A stretch of DNA of 64,000 nt from Rutstroemia sp. NJR-2017a BVV2 (lineage: Eukaryota; Ascomycota; Leotiomycetes; Helotiales; Rutstroemiaceae): positions 620,001-684,000 of the forward strand of contig NJPS01000034.1 in assembly GCA_002946415.1 (NCBI GenBank). The letters run 5' to 3'. Numbering within the stretch: the stretch's first letter is position 1; each line of letters begins with the position of its first letter. A program made the position numbers and the translations under genes. Below, piece after piece: positions 12,703-22,955 of this stretch. A model generated the notes under the pieces. The model had not been told where the DNA came from, did no database searches, and saw only the letters and a program-made list of their open reading frames with translations.

Positions 12703-13446
12703 ATGGAGCGTTCGATAAACACACCAACCACTGCGTCCAAACGACTGACGAGCTTCCATCTCTTTCCCACACTCCTACCTGAACTGCGCATCCTTATATG
12801 GAGATATGCCTGCACCTCTCGAGTTGTCGAAGTTCGATATGATCCCGCCCTCGATCGATGTCTTTCCAGTTCTCAACCCCCCGCAATTCTCCACGCAAAC
12901 CACGAATCACGAATAGAAGCCTTACGAATTTACAACCTTTGCTTCGCTACAAAGAAATCGCAATCGAGGATATACTTCAATCCTTACCTCGACACTCTTT
13001 ACCTTCCTCGGCATCGAGCAATGGGCTATGATGAAACCCTTCGCGACTTTCGTTCTTTTCTCCAACTACCAGAATTTTTGGATGAGGTGAAAACGCTGGC
13101 GATAGATCATGTGGATGTGGAAGTCAAGAGACCCTGGGAACCATACAACAAAGCTACATTACTACGATCTTTTCCGAATCTTGAACTAGTCAGATTGATA
13201 GTTAAAGAGAAAGCAAGGGCATGTGGTCTGGATGAGGAGTTCGAATTGGTGGAACCTAAATTGTCGCCAGAGGAAGTGCTAAGGATATGGGTTGACTTCA
13301 AACAAAGCTTTGTAAGGGAAGAAAGAACACTGGAAGAGATCTCGAGAGGGATGGAGAAGGAATACGTTGGGTGGTCACTACCGACGGTGCTCGTACAGAC
13401 GAAGGTCAAGAAGGAGGCTGCGACGCAGATGGAGAAGATAATTTGA
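12703..13446 (+). CDS. 2EXR domain protein
   Basis: Member of a large, functionally uncharacterised fungal family. The 247-residue single-exon protein has the typical start: a phenylalanine-rich lead (FHLFPTLLPELRILIWRYA, about residues 18-36), then VVEVRYDP, then a segment ending in HANHESRIEALRIYNL (64-79). The remainder carries the usual FNPYLDTLYLPRH motif (92-104). This family is often multicopy in Leotiomycetes and Dothideomycetes and no enzymatic role is known. The start context CAAAATGG is good. It stands alone between two unrelated genes. Confidence 0.8.
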   Translation: MERSINTPTTASKRLTSFHLFPTLLPELRILIWRYACTSRVVEVRYDPALDRCLSSSQPPAILHANHESRIEALRIYNLCFATKKSQSRIYFNPYLDTLYLPRHRAMGYDETLRDFRSFLQLPEFLDEVKTLAIDHVDVEVKRPWEPYNKATLLRSFPNLELVRLIVKEKARACGLDEEFELVEPKLSPEEVLRIWVDFKQSFVREERTLEEISRGMEKEYVGWSLPTVLVQTKVKKEAATQMEKII

Positions 13447-14060
13447 CTTATGTAAGAATTTGTAGGATATACCACAGGAGTTTGTAGTTCGGATGCGGAA
13501 ATTTCGTCAGCATTGCATGGCATTGGGTGTTAGGATGGAATATTTGTTGGTTTCAAGCACATGGTGTTCAAGTAACTACCATTTTTGGCGTCTATGGCTC
13601 AATTCCAGCGCATGGCACAAACAGATAGTTTCGGTATACTAGTTAATATCGTCGATGGAGTAATTACAGTTGAGCAGACCTAGATTACAAGCAATCATGA
13701 CTCCGAGCAAACAATAATCTTCATGTAAATACAAACTTATTCTTACGGAAATATAGCTGGCTCATGAATTACGCAGCCACACGTTGGCTGGTCATGATGG
13801 ATATGACTCCAATAATTGAAACACATTTTGACATTCAATGGGAACTCGGAATCTCAGAAACGAGCAAGACAGCCGTGTGGTGTAACATCCACAAGACTTT
13901 GAAATTAGGACATCGTCAGTAGACACAACATCGTACTTCGAACCTCATTTCATGAATTGACTCTACGATACTCACTCATATATGTATAAATACATTGCAT
14001 AAAGTCCTACAGACGCAAAACTATACATTACCAACTGATCCCTACACAACATTTTAATAT
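13447..14060. other. Intergenic region, no gene seen
   Basis: About 0.6 kb, AT-rich near 13970-14060 (TATATGTATAAATAC at about 13978), which could serve as promoter of the next gene. I see no coding exon. Confidence 0.4.
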
Positions 14061-14591
14061 ATGTGCCTCTCAGACTCTCTCAGCGGAAACACCCAGTCTC
14101 GTCCCAGAAATCACAAGAAGTATACAACGCAGGGCTCCGTTGCTAGGCTTCTCAGACAACCTAAACCATCGCCACGACCGCCCGCAGCAGCATCTCCATT
14201 TCGGCCACCAAGCCCACGACCACAACAAAATCCACCACTACCTAACCCAGCAGAACTCGCAGCCATGAATCGTAATAACCGTCTCAATCCCGCCGTTTTC
14301 CAACCTCCCGCTGGCAACTATAGGATCGTCCAGAACCTGCACGCTGAAAACGCCAGGCTGGAGAACGATCTCAATGTTCAGAAGCAAGAAGTAAAACTGC
14401 AGAAAGAGGCGAGGGAGACGGAGAGGAAGAAGTTGGAGGAGTTGGAGGAGAAATTGAAAACGAAAGAGGATTACTGGAGAAAGATAGTGATGGAGTTGAT
14501 GAAGCAGGCGAAGGAGGATTTGGATAAGAGGAAGAAGTGGATTGAGGGCGTGGATGAGAAGTTGGAAAAATGGGGTGAAAAGGGGAATTAG
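14061..14591 (+). CDS. Unrecognised Pro-rich, coiled-coil protein
   Basis: I do not recognise this 176-residue product. The first 75 residues are basic and Pro/Ser-rich. From about residue 92 to the end the sequence is a charged heptad-like helix (HAENARLENDL, EELEEKLKTK, EDLDKRKKWIEG), predicting a coiled coil. No transmembrane segment or known motif is visible. A second in-frame ATG at 14264 (MNRNNRLNP) could be the true start, which would give about 108 residues. The gene sits alone between two plus-strand genes. A TATAAATA-like string about 75 bases upstream fits a real promoter. I infer a small cytoskeletal or scaffold-like protein at most. Confidence 0.55.
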   Translation: MCLSDSLSGNTQSRPRNHKKYTTQGSVARLLRQPKPSPRPPAAASPFRPPSPRPQQNPPLPNPAELAAMNRNNRLNPAVFQPPAGNYRIVQNLHAENARLENDLNVQKQEVKLQKEARETERKKLEELEEKLKTKEDYWRKIVMELMKQAKEDLDKRKKWIEGVDEKLEKWGEKGN

Positions 14592-15676
14592 GGGGGAGAT
14601 CGGTGGAAAGTAGGTCAGATGGGAGGGAAAACGGGGAGAGGATCTAAAAGAGTGCTTGTCTTGAGAAAAGGTGTTTCTCGTGGATTGATAGGAATTTTGC
14701 TCTGCGGTGCGTGAAATAGTGCAGTTGTTGTATATCATGGATATTTCGCTAGCTCGAGACCTGAATGTATGACTTATTATACTCTGTTTGAATTGTTGTG
14801 CTGCAATATAAATGAGCTCTGGAAATCACCTGTCAAACTTGGGGGCAAGGGGCAGAGCCGAAGGTCTTGACGACCTACGCAACTTGGTCGATATATCGCT
14901 CGTTAGAGCATGACCAAGAAAAGCTGCAGCTGCTGGATACGACCAATGTCCGACCAAACAGTGCAGCTTCCTATTTTCCACATCAAAGATTCTTGCGTAT
15001 ATTTTCAAAAAAGTGAATGAAGAAAGGCGAAGAGAGCTTCGTAGCCGAAAAAAAGACTGCTTGCCATACCATTTCGTCGACGCTTCCACAAGCGAGCAAG
15101 TGAGCAAGGACAACACAGGCAAAAGAACAAGACTTGTCACAGCTTGATTCAAAAAAGAAACGAAAAATACAAAAGAGATACACCACAGAAGACTTGCATG
15201 GGGGCCAGTCCATACAAGCCAGCGGGTCGTACCCAGAAACCCGTCGATTTTCTGAGGCGAGCCGTAAACATCCGGTGGGCAGGAACTTGAATGACCGAGG
15301 TCACCAAGTTAACATAGCTTCCGGTTGTTTGCTCGATGTTCCTGTGTTTATGACGGATTATATATGATTGAGCGGAAAATTGAGAGTGAATATTAGCGGA
15401 TTGCTTTTTCTGACTCGAAATATAAAGATGGTTCTAAGCGAGTGGTGAATGACAGAAGGCCTCACGCCAACCTTCCGGTTCGGTTGTTTTGTTAAAGGGT
15501 GTGTTACCACGAAGCGTTGTGAGCGAAATTTCGCTGTCAATCACTCATTCTCACTTGAGGAGCTACGAGAGTAACACATATATTGCAGACGATACAATAA
15601 GTTATATAAATCGGGACATGCATGCTGCAGGAGACTTCCAACGGCGAAGACATTTTTATCCGCATCTTTCTATTCA
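14592..15676. other. Intergenic region, no gene seen
   Basis: About 1.1 kb. Both strands carry only short frames with poor composition. The last 100 bases are AT-rich and may be the promoter of the next gene. Confidence 0.4.
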
Positions 15677-16399
15677 ATGACTAGCGCAAGTATCACCAGA
15701 CCAGACTGGTGGGAGCAAAAAGATGCATGCGACGGAAAGAAGTTCTACTACAACATCGCAACAGATCAAAGGACAAAGCTTGATCCGTCTCGTGGAGCTC
15801 TTCCTCCTGGATGGGCTGAGTATGTTGTGGATGGAGAAATCAAAGCTGTCCAGCAACGGACAGGAATCATCGCGAAGCTCGATCCTCGATGTTGTCTACC
15901 AAGCAGGGAAAAGCGAGTAGCTGCAACAATACATGACTGGACAGAACGTATGGCTAGTCCCCTCTACAACGAGCCTAGTGCACATAACGTCTTACGTGCA
16001 ATATGGAAAGACTTGGAGATGCATCTTCCTGAATATCAACATGACTTGGAAGATTACCAACGGCGAGGGACGTTGGGTATACCAGACGCACAACTCAAAG
16101 AGAAGCTAGAAGATAATCTTCAAGCCATTGAGACATGGCGTGCGTCGGCTGAGAAAGATGTTGAAAGTTTGGAGAAGGAAGCAATTTTGTTCGGCAGGAA
16201 TCCCAATTTGAAAGGCTTAAGGAAGACCTTCGAGGGTTTCGGTGACACCGTTGACGATGCAGTGGTGGAGAAAACTGTGGATTGGGTGAAGGTGGAGGAT
16301 AACATAGTGTTGGTAAAAATACTGGAAGACTTCTTTGCATCTTTGAGGGATCAGGGACGAAAATTATTACTGCAGCACTCTTGCCCGCAATGGATTTGA
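15677..16399 (+). CDS. Protein with two degenerate WW-like segments
   Basis: A 240-residue single-exon protein. Residues 9-37 resemble a WW domain (RPDWWEQ, G20, FYYN 23-26, T29, terminal DP). Residues 41-71 resemble a second (LPPGW 42-46, G53, T62, LDPR 68-71). Both lack the second conserved Trp, so Pro-ligand binding is uncertain. The remainder (from about 85) is helical, with a charged stretch ending in an acidic, hydrophobic tail. I know no characterised homologue. It ends only five bases from the stop of convergent ESF2, so the two 3' UTRs must overlap. Confidence 0.62.
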   Translation: MTSASITRPDWWEQKDACDGKKFYYNIATDQRTKLDPSRGALPPGWAEYVVDGEIKAVQQRTGIIAKLDPRCCLPSREKRVAATIHDWTERMASPLYNEPSAHNVLRAIWKDLEMHLPEYQHDLEDYQRRGTLGIPDAQLKEKLEDNLQAIETWRASAEKDVESLEKEAILFGRNPNLKGLRKTFEGFGDTVDDAVVEKTVDWVKVEDNIVLVKILEDFFASLRDQGRKLLLQHSCPQWI

Positions 16400-16404
16400 T
16401 TAAT

Positions 16405-17349
16405 CTAGAAAATCTTACTCAATACTCGCTTCACCTGCTCTGGCTGATCCTGTGATTTGTTCTTAGACGCAACAACGTTCTGCTTGAAATGCCTTGGCCG
16501 TTCAGCATTCGTCTTCTGTTTCTTTGCCTCAACTGATTCCTCCTTTGTAGCGTCCCCATCCTCGCCCTTTCTTCTCTTCGCCGATTTCTTGGACTGCATG
16601 CCTTCCAGCATCTTAGCGCGCTCCACATTTTGTACAAATTCCTTGTTCTCCTTCGTCGTCTTGCTAATTTCGGCCCTCATCCTGCTTGTCCTTTCAGCAT
16701 TCTCAGCCGCGATTTGTTCGGTCAGGTTGTTCCATTTGAAGCCTTTCAAATATAACAGATTCCAGACATCATCATGATAATAGCTTCCTTTCTTTCCACC
16801 GATTGTCTTTGCATTCAGTAATTCGCATGCCCTTTTCGCATCAGCCTTCTTAACGAACTCGACCCAACCATCCACGAACGACCGCTTTTTGTTGCCCCCG
16901 TTCCGAACTCTTCGTGTATGCGATGCAGGGTCTTCCGGCGTGAGGAATATCCTGTTGATGTCACCATATGGTTCAAGAAGTGATCGTAGCTTCGTGGGTT
17001 TCATGAAAGGTGGTATTCGAGATAGATAAACGACCCCGGATTTCTTTATCGCGGCTGCGCTTGCGACAAGATTTTTCTTTGTGAGTGGCTTTGAAACTCC
17101 TGGCAGCTCTAATGATCCTGAGCGTTTCTTCGATTTTGGCTTGTCATCTGTCAATCGGTCCTGCTCTTCGCGCTCGGAATCCTCATCCTGCTTGATATCC
17201 TCATCATCGCTTTGCTCGTCCTCAACCTTCCTCCGCTTTGGGCTTCTACCACCCTTCTTCAAATCCTCGGCTTCTGAATTGTATCCCTGACTTTCATTCT
17301 CGTCACTCTCTTCGATGTCCAAAAAATCGTTGTGCTTTCTCGTGGCCAT
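16405..17349 (-). CDS. ESF2: 18S rRNA factor 2 (Esf2/ABT1)
   Basis: Nucleolar RNA-binding protein of the small-subunit processome, needed for early 18S pre-rRNA cleavages, where yeast Esf2 stimulates Dbp8. The 314-residue protein has an acidic N-terminal third, an RRM at about 105-200 (GVVYLSRIPPFMKP as RNP2 region, then DGWVEFVKKADAK), the family motif GSYYHDDVWNLLYLKGFKW (188-206), and a basic coiled tail. I chose the ATG at 17349 (MATRKHNDFLDIEE) because it matches the family start. The in-frame ATG at 17490 would add 47 residues of untypical sequence. It diverges from the aldehyde dehydrogenase with 283 bases between. Confidence 0.93.
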   Translation of the reverse strand: MATRKHNDFLDIEESDENESQGYNSEAEDLKKGGRSPKRRKVEDEQSDDEDIKQDEDSEREEQDRLTDDKPKSKKRSGSLELPGVSKPLTKKNLVASAAAIKKSGVVYLSRIPPFMKPTKLRSLLEPYGDINRIFLTPEDPASHTRRVRNGGNKKRSFVDGWVEFVKKADAKRACELLNAKTIGGKKGSYYHDDVWNLLYLKGFKWNNLTEQIAAENAERTSRMRAEISKTTKENKEFVQNVERAKMLEGMQSKKSAKRRKGEDGDATKEESVEAKKQKTNAERPRHFKQNVVASKNKSQDQPEQVKRVLSKIF

Positions 17350-17632
17350 TTTGGCTTGTCTGTTGATGTCGGGAGAACTTCGTCGGTCCCTGCGACTGAG
17401 CGGAATTTTTAAAATTTTTAGCGCATCGGAGCAGCTTCGGCCCCTGTAAGAACTTTCCTGAACTGCATGCGATAGGCTTTCGCACGTCACTAATAGCTTG
17501 ACTCGTTCATCCCCACCATCCCACCATAATCACCTTGCAGCGCCGGTAGGTTAGAACAAATTTCTTAGGGGTCTTGTTTGGAATATACAAAGACTGTCAA
17601 CGATTTACAAAGATTACGAGTTTAACAACAGA
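17350..17632. promoter_or_regulatory. Compact divergent promoter, ESF2 and ALDH
   Basis: Only 283 bases separate two divergent start codons, so the promoters must share this segment. No single element stands out. Confidence 0.45.
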
Positions 17633-19201
17633 ATGTCGGTCGAAACTATCACAACTATTTCTCCCATCTCCAACAAGCCTATTCTAACAAGAAATGGTAT
17701 ATCTCCGGAAGAACTTCAACAACTCCCTATCAGCGCCACCGATGCATTCTTGAAGTTCCGACAAACCTCACTTAAAGAACGACAAGAAATCGTCAAGAAA
17801 GCTCTTAAACTTCTTGGTGGCAAGCAGGATGAATTGGCGAAGGAGTTGACTGAGCAGATGGGCAGACCAATCGCTTATACTGGGAAAGAAATCAGTACTG
17901 CTGTGGTAAGAGGCGAGTACCTGTTGAAAATCAGTGAAGACGCGTTGAAGGATACAGATGGAGAGCTGGAGAAGGGATTCAAGAGGTTCATTCGAAAGGT
18001 CCCAGTTGGTCCCTGTTTGATTGTATTTGCGTGGAACGTAAGTTTTGCTTAGGGGATTGTAATTCTACAACAACTAATAATGTATAGTACCCGTATCTTA
18101 TTCTTGTGAACTCCCTGATTCCTGCCCTTCTTGCCGGCAACTCCGTCATCTTGAAGCCATCTCCGCAGACCCCCACAATCGTCGAGCATATCGCGTCCAT
18201 CTTTTCTGAGGCCGGCCTCCCCGATAATGTCATCCAATACTTCCACTGTGGCTCTCCTCTTATGATTGAATCGATCGTTCGAGACCCAAAGATAAAGCTC
18301 GTCTGTTTCACTGGCTCCGTTGCTGGTGGCCTAGCAGTTAGCAAGGCTGCAGCCGACAGGATTGTGAACGTAGGGCTAGAACTTGGGGGTAAAGATCCAG
18401 CATATGTCAGGGACGATGTTGATGTAGCATGGGCAGCCGAGGAAATTGTTGATGGAGCTGTGTTCAACTCCGGCCAGAGTTGCTGCAGCTTAGAAAGGGT
18501 GTATGTAGACGAAAAGATATACGATTCCTTCCTCGAGGCAGTGCAGAATGTCCTGAAGAACTACAAGCTGGGTGATCCGCTGGACAAAGAAACAGTAAGT
18601 ACCCTTCCCGCAATTATCGGTGGCTTAATACTTACGACCGCCTCCTTCTTCAGCATTTGGGACCAGTTGTCTCGAAACGTTCAAAGGAGACCATAGAAGC
18701 GCATATCAAGGATGCCTTGGATAAAGGAGCCAAGGATCTTACTCCAGAAAATCAGACATTCCAGTCTCCACCACCGGATGGCAACTATGTCAAGCCGACC
18801 CTCCTCGCTAATGTCGACCACAGCATGACCGTGATGACCGAGGAGACATTCGGCCCAGTGATACCTGTCATGAAGGTGACGTCTGAGGCAGAAGCCATCA
18901 AGCTCATGAACGATAGCGAGTTCGGCTTGACTGCCTCTATCTGGACGAAGGACACTGCCAAAGCAGCTGAACTGGCGGAGGATATTGAAGCTGGAACTGT
19001 TTTCGTGAACAGATGTGACTTCCCAAGTGCTGTAGGCGATTTTCACATCCTTCAAGTTCCGGTAGCTTCGCTAACACTTTTTGGCAGGATCTCGCATGGA
19101 CTGGATGGAAGAACTCAGGAAAGGGCGTCACTCTAAGCAAGTTTGGGTTCGAGCAATTTGTCAAGCTGAAGAGTTTCCACTTGAAGGATTATCCCAAGTG
19201 A
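17633..19201 (+). CDS. NAD(P)-dependent aldehyde dehydrogenase
   Basis: Aldehyde dehydrogenase superfamily enzyme, 467 residues, oxidising an aldehyde to an acid. The substrate is unknown; similar fungal proteins are often labelled succinate-semialdehyde dehydrogenase. Catalytic residues are intact: N135 (AWNYP), E233 (ELGGKDP) and C267 (NSGQSCC), with late motifs EETFGPV and NSGKG. Four exons: 17633-18037, 18088-18594, 18654-19031 and 19088-19201. Introns are 50, 59 and 56 nt with GTAAGT, GTAAGT and GTAGGC donors and TAG, CAG and CAG acceptors, all between codons. Length and the FVNRCDFPS/DLAWTGW join fit the family. It is cytosolic as read, with no presequence. Confidence 0.92.
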
Positions 19202-20555
19202 GGACAGTAGGTATCACTCCCCACAATCGTGTGTGCGTGGCACAAGTTGTCGAACGACTTTTGAGCCTTTTAACGCCAATGGGCGGCCACAATCGATAAA
19301 TATCAGGAACCGACCTTGCGACATTGTAGGAGCAAGCGACGGAAGGATTCATATAGACGAATATACCTTATCTTCCCTTGGTGCTGAAAATACATTGGTT
19401 CCCCCAGTTTCTGTACGTATCGAGCTTCCACCAGGGATCGACGGCCTTTGCCGGTTCGACAAGCGCCATTGCAGCACAGGATATCATTTCCACGCCCGGA
19501 CAATATGAAATTTAATTAGTGATGCACCCATCGAGGAATTCTTGTGTCAGGGCAGACGGTCGATCCATTGTCAAAATGCATGCAAGGGCGTAATCCAATT
19601 GGCTAAGCGACCTGAGGAAACACGGGAGCGTACGCCTTACTGCAAGAAATCCAAGCCACCCCTTTGGGTTGTACGGGGAGTGTCACATGACCAATTTTTC
19701 TCTCTTCTCAGTGGTCCTGTCATACTCCCTCACATTCCACGCAGTTCCCTTATTCCGCAATCTTTCCGGTGTCATACCGCAACTTCTTTATGTTTTGCGT
19801 CTGTCCACAATTGCTCGGCGATGTTATGATATCTTTGAATCTTTCTATCTTCATCACTGCATCAGTGCGTGTGCAATACTCTCTAGTATTTGAGCCAAGG
19901 TATGACTGACATGATGACATGACTGTCAAGAAACGATTCTGACATTGAACGTCTTTTTCAGCTCCTCACCCTATGCAAAGTTGTCGCAGTGCTCAACATT
20001 CCAGAACATGAAGGCAGCCACTAAACATGGTCTAAAATCCCAAAGTTCTGGAGTAAGGAATCCGCCACGTTACGTCGCCGGTTGAAGCGTACCAAAGAAT
20101 GGGATTCTTGCCACGCCCGAAGTAGTACGGCATTGTAGTACTGACTCTGTGTAATTTCACATTTGATAGTGCTGTTGCCCTTGACAGCAATTTCTCAAAT
20201 ATATCCAGAAAGCTTTCTCTTCTTCTTCACTCCCCATATATTACTTCAATCATCGCCGTTTTCCCCCGAGTAATCGGCAGACAGCTCTTCAGCAGTTCTT
20301 TCCTACCATCAATTTCTTCAATCATTCTATTTCATTTCTTTTCGTTCTTCTCATCGCTATCATTCCACGTCACACATTTCCAATATATTACCAAAATTCC
20401 AGCAAGCGCGTCTGCCTTCCCATACCCATTCTCCTACTTCACATTATAATCGTCAATCATAGCTGTCGTACTGCCGGTCGATTGAACTCTACATACATAC
20501 AGCATAAGCATATACATTCGTTTCACTCCATACCACAACATATTCCTACGTCACA
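19202..20555. other. Intergenic region and long leader
   Basis: About 1.35 kb. The last 400 bases before the next ATG are strongly C/T-rich on the plus strand with scattered TATA-like strings (20200, 20240). This suggests the promoter and leader of the small gene that follows. No coding exon was recognised. Confidence 0.4.
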
Positions 20556-21000
20556 ATGTCCTGCACACCCTTCAAAGCCGCTCTTTCGAGATTCGGTAGC
20601 AAATGCGCCGAAAGCTTAGGATTGAAGCAAAAGCCTAGCAAGCCAATCTCCATAGTCAGTTCTGCCTAATTCACTCCATCTCTACCAATACTGTACTGAC
20701 ATTTTTACAGAGTGCTCCCTTCAACTTCCAGGAAGGTCCCGCAGTAATGTTCCCCGGCTACTCCGAGGACGAGTAAGTTAGCCATCCCCACCTAAACTGC
20801 TTACTACATACTAATAATATTTAAATAGCATCTCACTCATGAAGGAGAAAGCAATCGCCTCAACTGCAGTAGTCTCAGATTGTCAGCACACATATGAGTC
20901 AGATGTGTCCGAGCCACCTTCGAGAACAGTGTCTGGATGTGGCATTGGGAGATGCGTGGTATATCATGCGAGAAAAGCTAGCAAAGGATGTTTGTATTAG
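20556..21000 (+). CDS. Small three-exon protein with CRIB-like start motif
   Basis: A 110-residue protein that appears only after splicing. Exons are 20556-20654, 20711-20772 and 20829-21000. Introns of 56 nt each use GTCAGT..CAG and GTAAGT..TAG and leave one open frame from MSCTPFKAAL to a TAG. At residues 33-45 the spliced product reads ISAPFNFQEGPAV, resembling the ISxPxxF start of a CRIB (Cdc42/Rac-binding) motif, but the following His residues are missing. The next segment (FPGYSEDDISLMKEKA) is helical. Six Cys are scattered. The consistent splice signals, pyrimidine-rich leader and ATG context (CACAATGTC) argue for a real gene. Function unknown. Confidence 0.6.
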
Positions 21001-21715
21001 CTTGGGACTTTCGATTAGGCTCACTGTATCACTACGATCTTTCCACGGGTATGTGATTGGTTTAGGATAGGTATTAGATATGGTCTCTGGATGGATGGGT
21101 GGTGTGGCTGCGAGCAGGAAGCTTTCTCGAATACAAGGTGGCATTATTACAACCATTAATAAGGGTGAAGGATGGAGAGACTTTCACTTCGGGATAGGTG
21201 GGGGGCGTCGGCGGACAATATTAACATAGATCTTCAAGAGTATTCTTGGAGAATGAATAAAACCTTTCGTTTGTTATCACTTCAATTTAAAATATCAATG
21301 TTACCGGTAAAGGCAATCTATTTCTTTTAAACGGCCTAGATCTTTATTGTCACCCAGGTCACTGAAACACTTCGTGGGACCAAATCAGATATAAACACGA
21401 ACGGCTGAATTCTACCCGAGGCTGCAGGGACCTCACTGGCATGCTAAAGTACAACCGCTATATATAGTCTTGTGCCATGCAAGTACTGATCAATGATCAT
21501 TGCCGACTTGAATCAAGACTAATCAAGATACATCATCCTGAATACGGAAATGCCAGTATTCCAAAGGAGATAAAAGCAAAACGAAAAAAAGAGTTCCTCC
21601 GCGGCTACAAGCACGCCTTATCCGCATGGGAAGGATTTGCCACTCGCTCGCTCCCAAACGCCATATTCAGCCAGATGTTTCGAACACAGAGATAGTCATG
21701 GTCAGACGTCAGTCA
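21001..21715. other. Intergenic region with an uncertain 72-codon frame
   Basis: Mostly 3' regions of two converging genes. A plus-strand frame at 21477-21695 (starting MQVLINDHCRLES) has reasonable composition and a TATATATA string about 20 bases upstream. It has no recognisable motif and ends just before the stop of the converging gene, so I do not call it a gene. Confidence 0.35.
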
Positions 21716-22955
21716 TCATTGTTGAACGTAGCCGTAGGCATTATAGAGCATCTCCGTATCTTCTTCCCATTCGCAGTCCGCATCTGAATCGGATGATACA
21801 GATTCCGGGGTTTCGAGGGAGGGGGTGGTTGGTGATTCTGGTAGATCGCGCATGTCACACATGGATGATGGTACCTCCGTTGCCTTTGCATGGTTGTAGG
21901 TTGTTGCAGCGTGTACGTTCGGTGATGCGACTCCATTCTTTGTGGCAGGTGCATCTCTGTTCGTTGTTTGAGCTCCAGTTGTGCGCATCTCTCCAATGCG
22001 TGCTCTAGCCAGAGTGTTGTGACTGTTGTCCTTTTCCTTGGTCTCCTCTACAATACAACCAATTCGATCAATACTTGCCCAGAGATCAAATCCTGCAACG
22101 ATGTCTATCGGTATACCATGCGCGACCAGACTTTTTGACAAAGCATTGCACTGCTCCTTTAGGTTCCCATCAAAATTGATAGATATAGGATGCTTAACAG
22201 CTTCATGAGGAGCAAGCTTTGAACGACCGTGCGGCTTTCTCTTCCTTCCTTGAGAGTGCATATTGAAGTTCGCGGGCTGCGGTGGCTGTAGGGCTTGCGG
22301 TTGCATGATCGGGGGCTGCGGTAGCTGTGATTGGCGGAGGACCTGAGAGGCCATGTTTGGCTTGATAGTTCGGATCGCAGATGCGGGAAGCGCTCGTTCT
22401 GAGCCGTTGTGCTTAATGCTGCTTCCGTTGGATTAGTTGGGGTTGACTTAGAATTGACTCAATTGACGTCTGTAGTGCAGATTTAAATGGAAGTAAAGAA
22501 ATTGTTTGATCTCAATCTTACCTGGTATAGTTTCTTGAGGCTGGAAGCTTCAGATTGGAACCCATAGGTTCAGCTTCAAGTTGGGAGTCTTTGCCGTTCT
22601 CTGCGAAGCCAAATTTGTAGTTAATAAATCATACTAGATCAGAGGGCTTCCTCTAAGAAGAAGAAGTCAAAATCAGAAGTCACCTACCTGTTACTGATGC
22701 AGCGCTCTCTATTTCAGCATTTTCGGTTTCGCAGAAGAGTCTGAACAGAGCAGTAGCCTCTTCTGAGGTCATGCTCTTGCGAACACCATTTAACGGATCA
22801 TCAGGATTTCTCACTGGCAGATCGTAACTTGAATGCAGATGACTTTCAATGAAAGCATCATCTGAAACTGGTCCATCGAAGACTCCATCCATTTTCTCCA
22901 TATTCTCGTAAATATTATGATGGTCTATCTTGCTAATTGGCCAGCAAGATTCCAT
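21716..22955 (-). CDS. Unrecognised three-exon protein, 349 residues
   Basis: I do not recognise the family. Exons are 22955-22688, 22600-22522 and 22418-21716. Introns use GTAGGT..CAG (87 nt) and GTAAGA..CAG (103 nt); both interrupt codons and the joins restore one frame. The N-terminal 90 residues are acidic (start MESCWPISKIDHHNIYEN, with a helix EEATALFRLFCETENAE). The centre is Gln/Pro-rich (SQLPQPPIMQPQALQPPQP), followed by a basic patch (GRKRKPHGR). A folded-looking block at about 187-230 (ISINFDGNLKEQCNALSKSL) and an acidic Ser-rich tail complete it. The basic patch and low-complexity arms suggest a nuclear regulator, but this is inference only. Confidence 0.6.

Noticed and set aside
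14238..14738. 166-codon Leu/Phe-rich minus-strand frame
   Set aside because: It is the complement of the Lys/Glu-rich coiled-coil gene; antisense of such helices always looks hydrophobic.
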